Shown: positions 8,782-16,707 of the stretch, one piece after another | How positions within the stretch are numbered: position 1 is the first letter of the stretch | Layout of the letters: each line of letters begins with the position of its first letter | NCBI RefSeq assembly: GCF_000156395.1 | Contig: NZ_GG703818.1 | Location: forward strand, 954,772-1,018,771 | DNA length: 64,000 bases | Source: Providencia rustigianii DSM 4541 | GTDB taxonomy: Bacteria > Pseudomonadota > Gammaproteobacteria > Enterobacterales > Enterobacteriaceae | Direction: 5' to 3' | Program-made: the position numbers and the translations under genes | Notes under the pieces: model-generated | What the model was told of the DNA's origin: nothing | The model's input: the letters and a program-made list of their open reading frames with translations, nothing else | Databases searched by the model: none

Positions 8782-8826
8782 ATGACAACAATTAATCAAA
8801 CTCTTTGCGGGCAGAACCAGAAATAG
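8782..8826 (+). CDS. 14-codon leader ORF upstream of rtcB, with consensus Shine-Dalgarno
   Basis: ATG at 8782 is preceded by AAGGAGGT (8769-8776), a complete 8-nt complement of the 16S rRNA 3' end, with a 5-nt gap to the ATG. The peptide is MTTINQTLCGQNQK. It ends at TAG, with a second in-frame TAG two codons later. An imperfect hairpin (8833-8855) follows at once, while the downstream rtcB start has only a weak GAG Shine-Dalgarno. No homology is recognised. The strong start signal in an otherwise empty AT-rich leader suggests it is translated and regulatory, but this is inference. Confidence 0.5.
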   Translation: MTTINQTLCGQNQK

Positions 8827-8832
8827 TCTTAG

Positions 8833-8855
8833 ACGTTAAAAATCGTTTTAAACGT
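8833..8855 (+). promoter_or_regulatory. Leader hairpin between the short ORF and rtcB
   Basis: ACGTTAAAA (8833-8841) can pair with TTTTAAACGT (8846-8855) with one bulged A. The stem begins 7 nt after the leader stop and has no T tract, so it is a weak structure rather than a terminator. A ribosome stopping at the TAG would cover its left arm. Confidence 0.35.
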
Positions 8856-8927
8856 TAGTTCAGCTATCTTCTCAAAATTTGCCTGCTAATCACCTTATTT
8901 TTCACATTAAAAATGAGTTAATAGCTT

Positions 8928-10061
8928 ATGGGCAATACCCTTCATTCTGTGGGCGAACATATCCGTTATATCGCGACAGAATCTACATGGATTGAAAGTA
9001 AAGCAATCCAGCAATTACAAATAACCGCTAATTTACCCGACATGGTTTCTGTGGTCGGCATGCCTGACTTACACCCTGGGCGTGGCTACCCAATTGGTGC
9101 TGCATTTTTCTCTGCTAAACGCTTCTATCCGGCGTTGGTGGGTAACGATATCGGCTGTGGCATGAGCCTGTTCCAAACCGATATTAAGCGTACCAAAGTT
9201 AACTTGGATAAGCTGGAAAAACAGCTATCTGAAATGACGGATCATGCACCATTGGAGTGGCTAGATGAGCACGTTCCTGAGTTCATGAAGTCCCATGTTT
9301 TTATGGCATCCCTCAGTTCCATTGGGGGCGGTAACCACTTTGCGGAATTCCAGTCCGTCGATAAAATCGTAAACCAAGCGCTGTTTGAGCAAAGCGGTCT
9401 TGATAAACAAAAATTATTGTTGCTCGTACACAGTGGCTCGCGTGGTTTAGGGCAATCCATTCTACGTCAACATCTTGAACAACATAGTCATAATGGGCTG
9501 GATGAGCAATCTGATGATGCTGAAATTTACCTCAACGCACACCAAGACGCACTACAGTTCGCACAAATCAACCGCCAATTAATTGGACTGCGGATGATGC
9601 AACAAGTTAAGACATCTGGAGAGCAGCGTTTCAGTCTCAATCATAATCTTGTAGAGCCATGTCGTATCGACGGTATTGACGGCTGGCTACACCGCAAAGG
9701 CGCCACACCATCAGATAGAGGTTTCGTGGTTATCCCCGGTTCTCGCGGCGATTACAGCTATTTAGTCGCACCGATTGCCAGTGATTTAAGCTTAAATTCC
9801 CTTGCCCATGGCGCAGGGCGAAAATGGATGCGAACGGAATGCAAAGGTCGTTTATCTCATCGTTATACGCCGTTACAGCTATCTCGCACCGCCTTGGGCA
9901 GTCGCGTTATTTGTGCAAACAAACAATTGATTTATGAAGAAGCACCACAATCCTATAAATCCATTGAGACCGTTATCGAAAGCATGGTAAACGTCGGCAT
10001 CATTCAGGTTATTGCCCGCTTAGCGCCGGTGATCACCTATAAAACGAGCGGAGATTGCTAA
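8928..10061 (+). CDS. RtcB-family RNA ligase associated with PrfH
   Basis: A 377-aa RtcB-type 3'-phosphate/2',3'-cyclic-phosphate RNA ligase. Conserved motifs in order: MPDLHPGRGYPIG (45-57), GNDIGCGM (72-79, Mn ligands Asp74 and Cys77), GGGNHF (133-138), HSGSRG (168-173), LNHN (237-240), HRKGA (255-259), PGSRG (270-274) and HGAGR (294-298, His294 corresponding to the guanylated histidine). It is shorter than E. coli RtcB (408 aa), as expected for the PrfH-linked RtcB2 subgroup. The stop overlaps the prfH start by one base (TAATG), so the genes are translationally coupled. Known biology: RtcB2 reseals 16S rRNA cut in the decoding centre by ribotoxins after PrfH frees the damaged ribosome. The Shine-Dalgarno is weak. 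Confidence 0.93.
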   Translation: MGNTLHSVGEHIRYIATESTWIESKAIQQLQITANLPDMVSVVGMPDLHPGRGYPIGAAFFSAKRFYPALVGNDIGCGMSLFQTDIKRTKVNLDKLEKQLSEMTDHAPLEWLDEHVPEFMKSHVFMASLSSIGGGNHFAEFQSVDKIVNQALFEQSGLDKQKLLLLVHSGSRGLGQSILRQHLEQHSHNGLDEQSDDAEIYLNAHQDALQFAQINRQLIGLRMMQQVKTSGEQRFSLNHNLVEPCRIDGIDGWLHRKGATPSDRGFVVIPGSRGDYSYLVAPIASDLSLNSLAHGAGRKWMRTECKGRLSHRYTPLQLSRTALGSRVICANKQLIYEEAPQSYKSIETVIESMVNVGIIQVIARLAPVITYKTSGDC

Positions 10062-10672
10062 TGACATTATTACAATTTTCCTCAGCTCAAGGGCCGGATG
10101 AATGTTGCATCGCCGTGGAAAAAGCTTTTTCCTGCTTTTTAAAAGAGGCCGCTTTGTTAGATGTTCAAATTGATGTGTTGGAGTCTTTTCCCTCAAAACA
10201 GGGGTTAAAGTCCGTGTTAGTCTCCTTAGAGGGGAAACAGAGCGAGCAACTGGTCAACGTGTGGAGTGGAACCGTTCAATGGCAATGCCAAAGCCCCTTA
10301 CGACCACGTCATAAACGCAAAAACTGGTTTATCAGCGTGATTGCATTTTCGCCTATCCAGCCTTTAGAAGAGAGTGAAATCGAATATGAATTTACGAAAT
10401 CTCAAGGTGCCGGTGGCCAGCATGTGAATAAAACCTGTTCTGCGGTACGTGCCAAGCATGTCTCAACAGGGATTAGTGTGAAAGTCCAATCAGAGCGTAG
10501 CCAACATGCCAATAAGAGGCTAGCGAAAGAGTTAATCCATTGGAAGCTCAGTGAATTTCAATCTCAACAGAGAACGGATCTCGATAAACAACGTCATCAT
10601 TCTCACTATCAGATTGAGCGTGGAAATGCATCAATAACGTTTGTTGGGAATGAGTTTAAACGAGTTAACTAA
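10061..10672 (+). CDS. prfH: Peptide chain release factor-like protein PrfH
   Basis: A 203-aa class I release factor homologue without the N-terminal and stop-codon recognition domains. The peptidyl-tRNA hydrolysis motif GAGGQHVNKT is present (GGQ at 118-120). The basic C-terminal region (KRLAKELIHW onward) probably contacts the ribosome. ATG 10061 is chosen because GGAG lies about 7 nt upstream and it overlaps the rtcB stop; an upstream TTG at 10055 is less likely. PrfH hydrolyses peptidyl-tRNA on ribosomes whose 16S rRNA has been cleaved, allowing RtcB to repair them. The gene is intact here, whereas the E. coli K-12 copy is a remnant. Confidence 0.93.
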   Translation: MTLLQFSSAQGPDECCIAVEKAFSCFLKEAALLDVQIDVLESFPSKQGLKSVLVSLEGKQSEQLVNVWSGTVQWQCQSPLRPRHKRKNWFISVIAFSPIQPLEESEIEYEFTKSQGAGGQHVNKTCSAVRAKHVSTGISVKVQSERSQHANKRLAKELIHWKLSEFQSQQRTDLDKQRHHSHYQIERGNASITFVGNEFKRVN

Positions 10673-10679
10673 GTTATGG

Positions 10680-10706
10680 GGAGCCACAATATATCTGTGG
10701 TTCTCC
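10680..10706 (+). terminator. Possible terminator after prfH
   Basis: GGAGCCACA pairs with TGTGGTTCTCC with two bulged bases, 8 bp after the prfH stop. There is no T tract, so termination efficiency is doubtful. Confidence 0.35.
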
Positions 10707-10872
10707 AATTCACTACCTAGCAGCAGTACTGAGTACCAAGATAATAACTTTAAAATAAAGGGATTAATTTAAAAAAAACAAACTCATAGTTCATATACAA
10801 CTTTTAGTTTTATTATTGGGATGATTAGTTTACAGCCCGCCCCTTTGCAGAGGCGGCATAGACGAGAAAGGG

Positions 10873-11457
10873 TTACAGTATTTTTTCGGTTAGAAACCAA
10901 CCGGCAATACTTTCACGCTTTTGTTGGGTAGGCAGAACTTCATGGGGAAAATCTTCTGATAAGAAAAACACCATACGACCCGCTAGTGGTTCTAGCTTAA
11001 ATAGCGCTTTATCTTGTAAATCATACATCACTAGCTCACCACCATCACCCAGTTGCCATGACTCATTCATATACAGTACCGTGGTGATTTTACGACGCCC
11101 TTGCCCTTTAAAATTATCCACATGTTTCTTATAAAACCCGCCATTTGGATATCGGCAAAAATGAGTCTCAAAATCACGCAATCCTAAAAATAACTGATAA
11201 TTCAGCTCCTGACGCAGGCTTTCCATTTTATCCAGATAGCGGACAATTGGTGCCCCCATATTCGATTCGAGCCAAACAGTTTGGTCTCCACGTATCCCTT
11301 TATTGTCTTGTAATGTGTTCAGATAACCGATGCGTGCATCTTGCAACGTTTCGGGAATACATTGTTTAATAGCCTGTACGTCTGATAAATCAAGAAAATC
11401 ATCCCACACATACCAACCTTGTGAGGCAAGTGAATCAATAAGTTTATCGATGGACAT
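10873..11457 (-). CDS. 2OG-Fe(II) oxygenase, prolyl-4-hydroxylase/SM-20-like
   Basis: A 194-aa protein with the double-stranded beta-helix core of 2-oxoglutarate/Fe(II) dioxygenases. The iron ligands are His112 and Asp114 (YKKHVDNF) and His172 (DFPHEV); Arg181 (KRESIAGWF) would bind 2-oxoglutarate. The block GGFYKKHVDN and ending IAGWF are typical of SM-20/PHD-like bacterial enzymes. A Pseudomonas relative hydroxylates a proline of EF-Tu; whether this one does is not known. It stands alone, convergent with rtcB-prfH, and no operon partner is visible. No signal peptide, so cytosolic. Confidence 0.85.
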   Translation of the reverse strand: MSIDKLIDSLASQGWYVWDDFLDLSDVQAIKQCIPETLQDARIGYLNTLQDNKGIRGDQTVWLESNMGAPIVRYLDKMESLRQELNYQLFLGLRDFETHFCRYPNGGFYKKHVDNFKGQGRRKITTVLYMNESWQLGDGGELVMYDLQDKALFKLEPLAGRMVFFLSEDFPHEVLPTQQKRESIAGWFLTEKIL

Positions 11458-11642
11458 GATGAATCTAAGAGTGGTTATTAGGTGATATTTTATACTTTAT
11501 TATCAGAAAAAATTAAAATTAAAAACGTGAATCTTGATGATTCAACAAATATATCGATGATTAATACTAAGAATAAGCTTTGATAAAATAATATTTATCA
11601 CTTTGATATAAAAGTAAATATATCCCATTATAGATATTAAAG

Positions 11643-11665
11643 GGGCTCACCATAACAAGAGAGCC
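11643..11665 (-). terminator. Weak terminator of the downstream orphan gene
   Basis: GGCTC / GAGCC stem with a 12-nt loop, then CCTTT on the minus strand, about 30 bp after the stop at 11693. Short stem, low confidence. Confidence 0.3.
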
Positions 11666-11692
11666 ACCAGTCCAATCTACAAAATTCTAGGG

Positions 11693-12466
11693 TTAGTGTG
11701 TCGCTCCACACATAGCCGTTCTACCTAAGCATACTCGATGACTATTTAGTGTTTGATCCTGTATCGGAGTGTCTATACTTATCAATGAACTGCTTTCATC
11801 ACTAGGTTTAAATCCTGAAATTTGTTCACTGATCAATAAATCTTCACCATGGGTAATATTCATTGATACCAACTTTTCATTATTCAGAACATTTTGTTTT
11901 TTCTGAATATAATCATTAATTAGCTCTTTTTTTAGCTCTGCAATTTCAGCTAATGCATTATTAATATGCTCAGACTCATTGTTTAGCTTAACAATGTTTC
12001 TTCTTATTGCGTTCGGCAGTGTATATTTATAATTATGCGACATTTTTTGTGACACTTTTGCAGCTAAAATTCGTTCCTTCCTTGCATCTAAAGCAATGTT
12101 ATATTGATTTTCATTAATAGCATTATCTTGGCTATTAAACTCTTGATTATTTTTTCTATTATTAAATAATGCCTTATCTTTGAAGATGGTACTTTTCATT
12201 TCTGAAATAGAATTTAACGTAAGACCATATTTTTCTTTAAACGAATAGAATTTTGCATCTACAATAAACATTTTCATTTGATAGGCATTTATTATCCCAT
12301 CTGATGAAATAGAAGTATCAAATTGATATTTAGATATTTCCCTTCCCATCTGTTTATCTAAGGAAGCCATTAATATATTAATTTTATCAATTCTATTTTC
12401 GACTGAGTTTAATAGACCACTTAATCTTTCATATTTTGAATAATTCAAATCAAAATCAATTTTCAT
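11693..12466 (-). CDS. Unrecognised AT-rich coiled-coil protein
   Basis: A 257-aa protein that I do not recognise. It is hydrophilic, rich in Asn, Lys, Ile and Glu, with heptad-like stretches at about residues 10-45 (ERLSGLLNSVENRIDKINIL) and 160-200 (LNNESEHINNALAEIAELKK) that suggest coiled coils. There is no signal peptide or membrane segment. The C-terminus is distinct: Ser/Asp-rich (SDESSSLISIDT), then RVCLGRTAMCGATH with two cysteines. The start ATG has AAAGGGA 9 nt upstream. Base composition is much more AT-rich than the flanking housekeeping genes, suggesting transfer. A secreted effector or a phage/defence accessory protein are possibilities without direct support. Confidence 0.6.
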   Translation of the reverse strand: MKIDFDLNYSKYERLSGLLNSVENRIDKINILMASLDKQMGREISKYQFDTSISSDGIINAYQMKMFIVDAKFYSFKEKYGLTLNSISEMKSTIFKDKALFNNRKNNQEFNSQDNAINENQYNIALDARKERILAAKVSQKMSHNYKYTLPNAIRRNIVKLNNESEHINNALAEIAELKKELINDYIQKKQNVLNNEKLVSMNITHGEDLLISEQISGFKPSDESSSLISIDTPIQDQTLNSHRVCLGRTAMCGATH

Positions 12467-12625
12467 GTATAAAAATCCCTTTAAAATAAAAAGAGCATGA
12501 ATTTTATTTTAATACTTTAAAAATAACCAATTTATATTTAATATATTAAATAATAAAAATATAAATTAAATGAACATTAGTTTTAGTCACAATAATTTAA
12601 TTGAAATTTTTATTTATATGAAAGG

Positions 12626-12659
12626 ATGAAGCAGAAATTAAACATTATTTCTGCTTCAT
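12626..12659. terminator. Hairpin between uvrD and the orphan gene
   Basis: Perfect 13-bp inverted repeat ATGAAGCAGAAAT / ATTTCTGCTTCAT with an 8-nt loop, 14 bp after the uvrD stop. On the minus strand it likely ends uvrD transcription, though the T tract is poor. The 12467-12625 stretch upstream of the orphan gene is AT-rich with nothing else recognised. Confidence 0.55.
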
Positions 12660-12673
12660 TTTACTCACAATAG

Positions 12674-14836
12674 CTAGATATTTTCTAGCCGTGCATAAGA
12701 TGCCACCAGCCATTTAATCCCTTGCCCTTGAAAAGCAATTTGTAGACGACAATGCTCTCCACTACCTTCAAGATTGATAATGGTGCCTTCCCCGAATTTA
12801 GGGTGCATCACTCGCTGCCCTAATGCATAGCCAGAATCATTTTGGCTAATTGGCGTACCTAAACGTTGATGGCTAACAGGACGAGAAATTGTGGCTCTTA
12901 AGCGAACTTCTTCCACGCACTCCGTCGGCAGCTCACCAATAAACCGTGAAGGACGATGGTAAACTTCTTTACCATATAAGCGGCGGCTTTCTGCGTAAGT
13001 GATGGTCAGTTTTTCCATCGCACGGGTAATTCCCACATAAGCAAGGCGACGCTCTTCTTCAAGGCGACCACTTTCATCCATCGACATTTGGCTTGGGAAC
13101 ATGCCTTCTTCCACGCCCACCATAAATACAACAGGGAATTCCAGCCCTTTTGCTGAGTGAAGCGTCATTAGCTGTACGGCATCTTGGCTCACATCCGCCT
13201 GACTTTCACCAGATTCCAACGCAGCGTGAGATAAAAATGCCTGTAGTGGCATTAAGTCTTGGTCTTCATCTTGATAACTAAAATCACGGGTGGCGTTAAC
13301 CAGCTCTTCCAAGTTTTCGATACGCGCTTGGGCTTTTTCCCCTTTTTCTTGCTCATACATCGCTCGCAGGCCTGAGTCCTTAATCACGCGATCAGCCTGA
13401 ACATGCAGCGGCATATCTTGGGTTTCTTTAGCGAGGGCGTCGATTAATTCAAGGAAACGTTCAATAGAACTTGCAGCTCTTCCGCCGAGGACTTGCTCAC
13501 GAAGTAAATACTCACAAGCTTCCCAGAGGGTTAACTGCTGGTCCCGTGCCGTTTGGCGAACCGTATCTAGCGTACGCTCACCAATTCCACGAGTTGGAGT
13601 ATTCACAACGCGCTCGAAAGAGGCATCATCGTTACGGTTAGCAATTAATCTTAAATAAGATAATGCATCCTTAATTTCTTGGCGTTCAAAGAACCGTTGG
13701 CCACCATAAATCCGGTATGCCATAGCACTTTGAATTAACGCCTCTTCCAGCACACGGGATTGGGCGTTACTGCGATAAAGAATGGCGCAATCTTGCAATG
13801 CACCACCGTTTTCATGCCACTGCTTGATGCGCCCAACCACATAGCGAGCTTCATCTAATTCATTAAATGCACAATAGAGCGAAATTGGCTCACCATCACC
13901 GTCTTCCGTCCATAAATTCTTACCTAGACGGTCGCTGTTATTGGCGATCAGTGTGTTTGCTGCTTTCAAAATATTATTGGTAGAACGGTAATTTTGCTCA
14001 AGACGGATCGTTTCTGCGCCGGGGAAATCATTCAAGAAACGCTGAATATTTTCCACTTGAGCGCCTCGCCAACCATAAATAGATTGGTCATCATCCCCAA
14101 CAATCATCACTTTACCCGTATCACCTGCCAATATGCGGATCCAAGCATATTGGATGCTATTGGTATCTTGAAACTCATCCACTAAGATATTGGTAAAACG
14201 TTCACGATAATGTTGTAGAACATGAGGCTTATTCAACCAGAGTTCATGTGCTCTTAGCAGTAATTCAGCAAAATCTACAAGCCCTGCACGGTCGCAAGCT
14301 TCTTGATAAGCTTGATACACTTTCTGCCAAGTTGCCTCAACTGGATTACCGTAACTTTCAATATGTTGAGGTCGTAATCCTTCATCTTTCTTACCGTTGA
14401 TGTACCACATCCCTTGGCGGGGTGGCCATTGTTTTTCATCCAGATTCATGGCTTTGAGCAAACGGCGGATCAAGCGATATTGGTCATCACTGTCCAAAAT
14501 TTGGAAGTCTTGTGGAAGATTCGCATCTAAATAATGCTGACGTAGCAGACGGTGAGCTAAACCATGGAAAGTACCAATCCACATCCCACCTTCACTAGTT
14601 CCGATTAAATGGTTGATACGATGACGCATTTCTGCGGCAGCTTTATTGGTAAATGTGACGGCCATAATCGAAAATGGAGATGCATTTTCCACCGACATTA
14701 GCCAAGCAATACGGTGTACTAATACGCGCGTTTTACCACTACCCGCACCCGCAAGTACCAGTAAATTAGTGCGCGGAGCAGCAACCGCTTCACGCTGTTT
14801 GTCATTAAGACCTTCGAGCAGATATGAGACGTCCAT
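12674..14836 (-). CDS. uvrD: DNA helicase II UvrD
   Basis: UvrD is a superfamily 1A 3'-5' helicase that removes UvrC and the excised oligonucleotide in nucleotide excision repair and unwinds nicked strands in mismatch repair. The 720-aa protein starts MDVSYLLEGLNDKQ, identical in layout and length to E. coli. Motifs: GAGSGKT (30-36), [32 protein letters not shown] and VGITRA. The C-terminal Tudor-like domain (GQRVMHPKFGEGTI) contacts RNA polymerase in E. coli. The start 14836 is preferred over upstream in-frame codons, which add 46 non-conserved residues running through a hairpin-rich leader. A LexA box lies upstream, so SOS induction is expected. Confidence 0.97.
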   Translation of the reverse strand: MDVSYLLEGLNDKQREAVAAPRTNLLVLAGAGSGKTRVLVHRIAWLMSVENASPFSIMAVTFTNKAAAEMRHRINHLIGTSEGGMWIGTFHGLAHRLLRQHYLDANLPQDFQILDSDDQYRLIRRLLKAMNLDEKQWPPRQGMWYINGKKDEGLRPQHIESYGNPVEATWQKVYQAYQEACDRAGLVDFAELLLRAHELWLNKPHVLQHYRERFTNILVDEFQDTNSIQYAWIRILAGDTGKVMIVGDDDQSIYGWRGAQVENIQRFLNDFPGAETIRLEQNYRSTNNILKAANTLIANNSDRLGKNLWTEDGDGEPISLYCAFNELDEARYVVGRIKQWHENGGALQDCAILYRSNAQSRVLEEALIQSAMAYRIYGGQRFFERQEIKDALSYLRLIANRNDDASFERVVNTPTRGIGERTLDTVRQTARDQQLTLWEACEYLLREQVLGGRAASSIERFLELIDALAKETQDMPLHVQADRVIKDSGLRAMYEQEKGEKAQARIENLEELVNATRDFSYQDEDQDLMPLQAFLSHAALESGESQADVSQDAVQLMTLHSAKGLEFPVVFMVGVEEGMFPSQMSMDESGRLEEERRLAYVGITRAMEKLTITYAESRRLYGKEVYHRPSRFIGELPTECVEEVRLRATISRPVSHQRLGTPISQNDSGYALGQRVMHPKFGEGTIINLEGSGEHCRLQIAFQGQGIKWLVASYARLENI

Positions 14837-14854
14837 AGTTACCATCAAAGCAAA

Positions 14855-15035
14855 ACAGTGGCTTACACCACTGTGAGGTTGCTGACAAAGAGGGATAAAA
14901 GCGTGGTTTTTCCCTCTTTGTGTTATCAGTCGAAAATCAATAAATTGATTTTCCTCGTTTATTTTCACACCCAAAAAGATCTGTTTCCAAGCCCTATAGG
15001 TCTGGAAACGATCTGACAGTGGCTTACACCACTGT
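14855..15035. repeat. Five consecutive hairpins in the uvrD leader, with a duplicated palindrome
   Basis: Between yigB and uvrD lie five inverted repeats in a row. Number 1 (14855-14874) and number 5 (15016-15035) are the same palindrome ACAGTGG-CTTACA-CCACTGT. Number 2 is 14885-14895 with 14911-14921 (ACAAAGAGGGA / TCCCTCTTTGT). Number 3 is 14932-14940 with 14945-14953 (GAAAATCAA / TTGATTTTC). Number 4 is 14983-14989 with 15003-15009 (GTTTCCA / TGGAAAC), flanked by GATC on both sides. They would form the 5' untranslated region of uvrD. Several lie within the open frame upstream of the chosen start, but codon content there is not protein-like. Confidence 0.75.
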
Positions 15036-15047
15036 GTTTTTATACAG
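15032..15047 (-). promoter_or_regulatory. LexA (SOS) box of uvrD
   Basis: CTGTATAAAAACACAG on the minus strand fits CTGT-N8-ACAG. A TATAAT box lies just upstream at 15055-15060, so LexA would cover the start point. uvrD is LexA-regulated in E. coli. The right end overlaps the palindrome at 15016-15035. Confidence 0.8.
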
Positions 15048-15055
15048 AAAAAGGA

Positions 15056-15772
15056 TTATACCAATGACAAGAGAGAAACCAACTTAGAAATTTCAACATG
15101 AGGTAATAAACGAACCTCTTTTTCTTCCATCAGAGTCTTATCACCAGTATTAATCCAGCATGCTTGCATCCCGCTATTAATTGCACCTTCAACATCTGTC
15201 AGTAAATTATCACCCACATGTAAAATGGCATTAGGCTCAAGATTTAAGCGTTGAGCAGCAAGGTGATACATATCGCAGAAAGGTTTTGAGCGCCCATCAG
15301 GACCCGCTTTTAACACAAATTCAAAATAGTCGCCCAATCCACAAGCTTGGGGTTCTGCATTTCCATTAGTGATCGCTACTAAAGGTAGCTTTTGTGCTAA
15401 CTGAGCCAATATTTGATGCGTAGATTCAGGGACATGGATTTGATTACGCCAATAATTAAAATGCGCCATAATGTCATCCGCCCCTTTTAAAGCATCCTCT
15501 CTGCTATAACCATAATGGCACAGCATCATCTTAGCGGATAACCAACGCCAGCGCGTAATATCATGGCAAATACTGGGTTCTTGTTCTTCCACTAAATAGC
15601 GAAATGCATAAATGTCATCATTAGTGAAATGATGAAAGCGTGGGTCATATTCGCGAATAAAGCGTAAAACTTCAGCTTCTGTTTTATCAATCACCGGATG
15701 GTTATCGTATAAAGTGTCATCCAAATCAAAAGTGATGGCTTTTATGGGTGATAAAGGACGGTAAAAATGCAT
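15056..15772 (-). CDS. yigB: HAD-family phosphatase YigB (FMN hydrolase)
   Basis: A 238-aa haloacid dehalogenase-type phosphatase, same length as E. coli YigB, which dephosphorylates FMN and other sugar phosphates. Motif I is FDLDDTLYD (about 15-23) with the nucleophile/general acid aspartates. Motif II is AITNGNA, followed by the Lys of GRSKPF and motif IV HVGDNLLTDVEGA. The start ATG overlaps the xerC stop by one base (TAATG), indicating coupling at the end of the lptM-dapF-DUF484-xerC-yigB operon. uvrD follows under its own SOS promoter. Confidence 0.95.
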   Translation of the reverse strand: MHFYRPLSPIKAITFDLDDTLYDNHPVIDKTEAEVLRFIREYDPRFHHFTNDDIYAFRYLVEEQEPSICHDITRWRWLSAKMMLCHYGYSREDALKGADDIMAHFNYWRNQIHVPESTHQILAQLAQKLPLVAITNGNAEPQACGLGDYFEFVLKAGPDGRSKPFCDMYHLAAQRLNLEPNAILHVGDNLLTDVEGAINSGMQACWINTGDKTLMEEKEVRLLPHVEISKLVSLLSLV

Positions 15773-16707
15773 TACGATTTCTCCCTCTTTGCTCGCGGAT
15801 GAGCCACATCATAAACACTGGCAAGATGTTGGAAATCAAGATGGGTATATATCTGCGTCGTGGAGAGGTTAGCATGACCTAATAGCTCCTGTACCCCACG
15901 TAAATTACCACTTGATTCGAGAATATGAGTAGCAAAAGAGTGGCGCAATTTATGGGGGTTAATATGGCTATTCACCCCTTGCTTAATTCCCCACTGTTCA
16001 AAACGCTTTTGCACGTTACGGTTAGAAATTCGTTTACCACTTTGTGTCGAAATAAAAACAGCACCGTCTTCAGGATCATAAAGTTCACGCATCTCTAACC
16101 AGCGCTTTAACCAGTTGACCGCCGTTTTTCCCATGGGGATCCGACGTTCTTTACTGCCTTTACCCATGACCCAAACCTCACCAGAATTCAGATCCAGATG
16201 CTTCACATCCAGCCCAACAAGTTCGGAAAGACGTAACCCCGCACCATACATCACCTCTAACATGGTTCTATCACGAACGACGAGAGGGTCACCGCTATCC
16301 ATATTCAGCAATTGGGACACTTCGTCCACATCCATATTTTTGGGGAGACGCTTTTTGCCTTTCGGTGCATGAATAGTTTTAACGGGATTTGCGGGGAGTT
16401 CACCTTGCTCTACCATCCAATCGCAAAAACTACGCAGTGCAGACAAGCGAAGTGCCATACTTGCCGCTTGCAAACCTGTACGGCGACTTTTTGCGGCGAC
16501 ATTACGTCCGATCGCAATATCTAATTGTTGCCACTGGCTGACTTTAAGCTCATCAAGGATTTGGCAGACTGCGCTCAACTGTCGGCGATAATTAGTGATA
16601 GTCACAGGGCTTAGTCTACGTTCAACACGTAAATAACGTAAAAAGGCTTCCACTTGGGTCATCAGCCCTTCAGGCTGAGACTCTACAGACGTTCTATCCA
16701 CTGGCAT
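15772..16707 (-). CDS. xerC: Tyrosine recombinase XerC
   Basis: XerC acts with XerD at dif to resolve chromosome dimers at the septum with FtsK. The 311-aa protein has an N-terminal SAM-like core-binding domain (about 17-105) and a C-terminal catalytic domain. Catalytic residues visible: Arg159 ([11 protein letters not shown]), Lys183 (MGKGSKERR), His252 and Arg255 ([10 protein letters not shown]), His278 (LLGHANL) and Tyr287 (TTQIYTH). ATG 16707 has CGAGG upstream and overlaps the preceding DUF484 gene by 25 nt. An internal ATG at 16662 matches the E. coli N-terminus more closely and is the alternative start. Confidence 0.96.
   Translation of the reverse strand: MPVDRTSVESQPEGLMTQVEAFLRYLRVERRLSPVTITNYRRQLSAVCQILDELKVSQWQQLDIAIGRNVAAKSRRTGLQAASMALRLSALRSFCDWMVEQGELPANPVKTIHAPKGKKRLPKNMDVDEVSQLLNMDSGDPLVVRDRTMLEVMYGAGLRLSELVGLDVKHLDLNSGEVWVMGKGSKERRIPMGKTAVNWLKRWLEMRELYDPEDGAVFISTQSGKRISNRNVQKRFEQWGIKQGVNSHINPHKLRHSFATHILESSGNLRGVQELLGHANLSTTQIYTHLDFQHLASVYDVAHPRAKREKS

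Noticed and set aside
8610..8795. 61-codon frame upstream of rtcB
   Set aside because: No Shine-Dalgarno, composition is simply AT-rich (Phe, Ile, Asn), and it spans the candidate promoter and leader ORF.
14837..14974. N-terminal extension of uvrD
   Set aside because: Runs through leader hairpins and the residues are not conserved; 14836 matches E. coli exactly.
14855..15035. Hairpin run as a CRISPR array
   Set aside because: Only two identical units, with non-uniform spacing and internal palindromes; no cas genes in the window.
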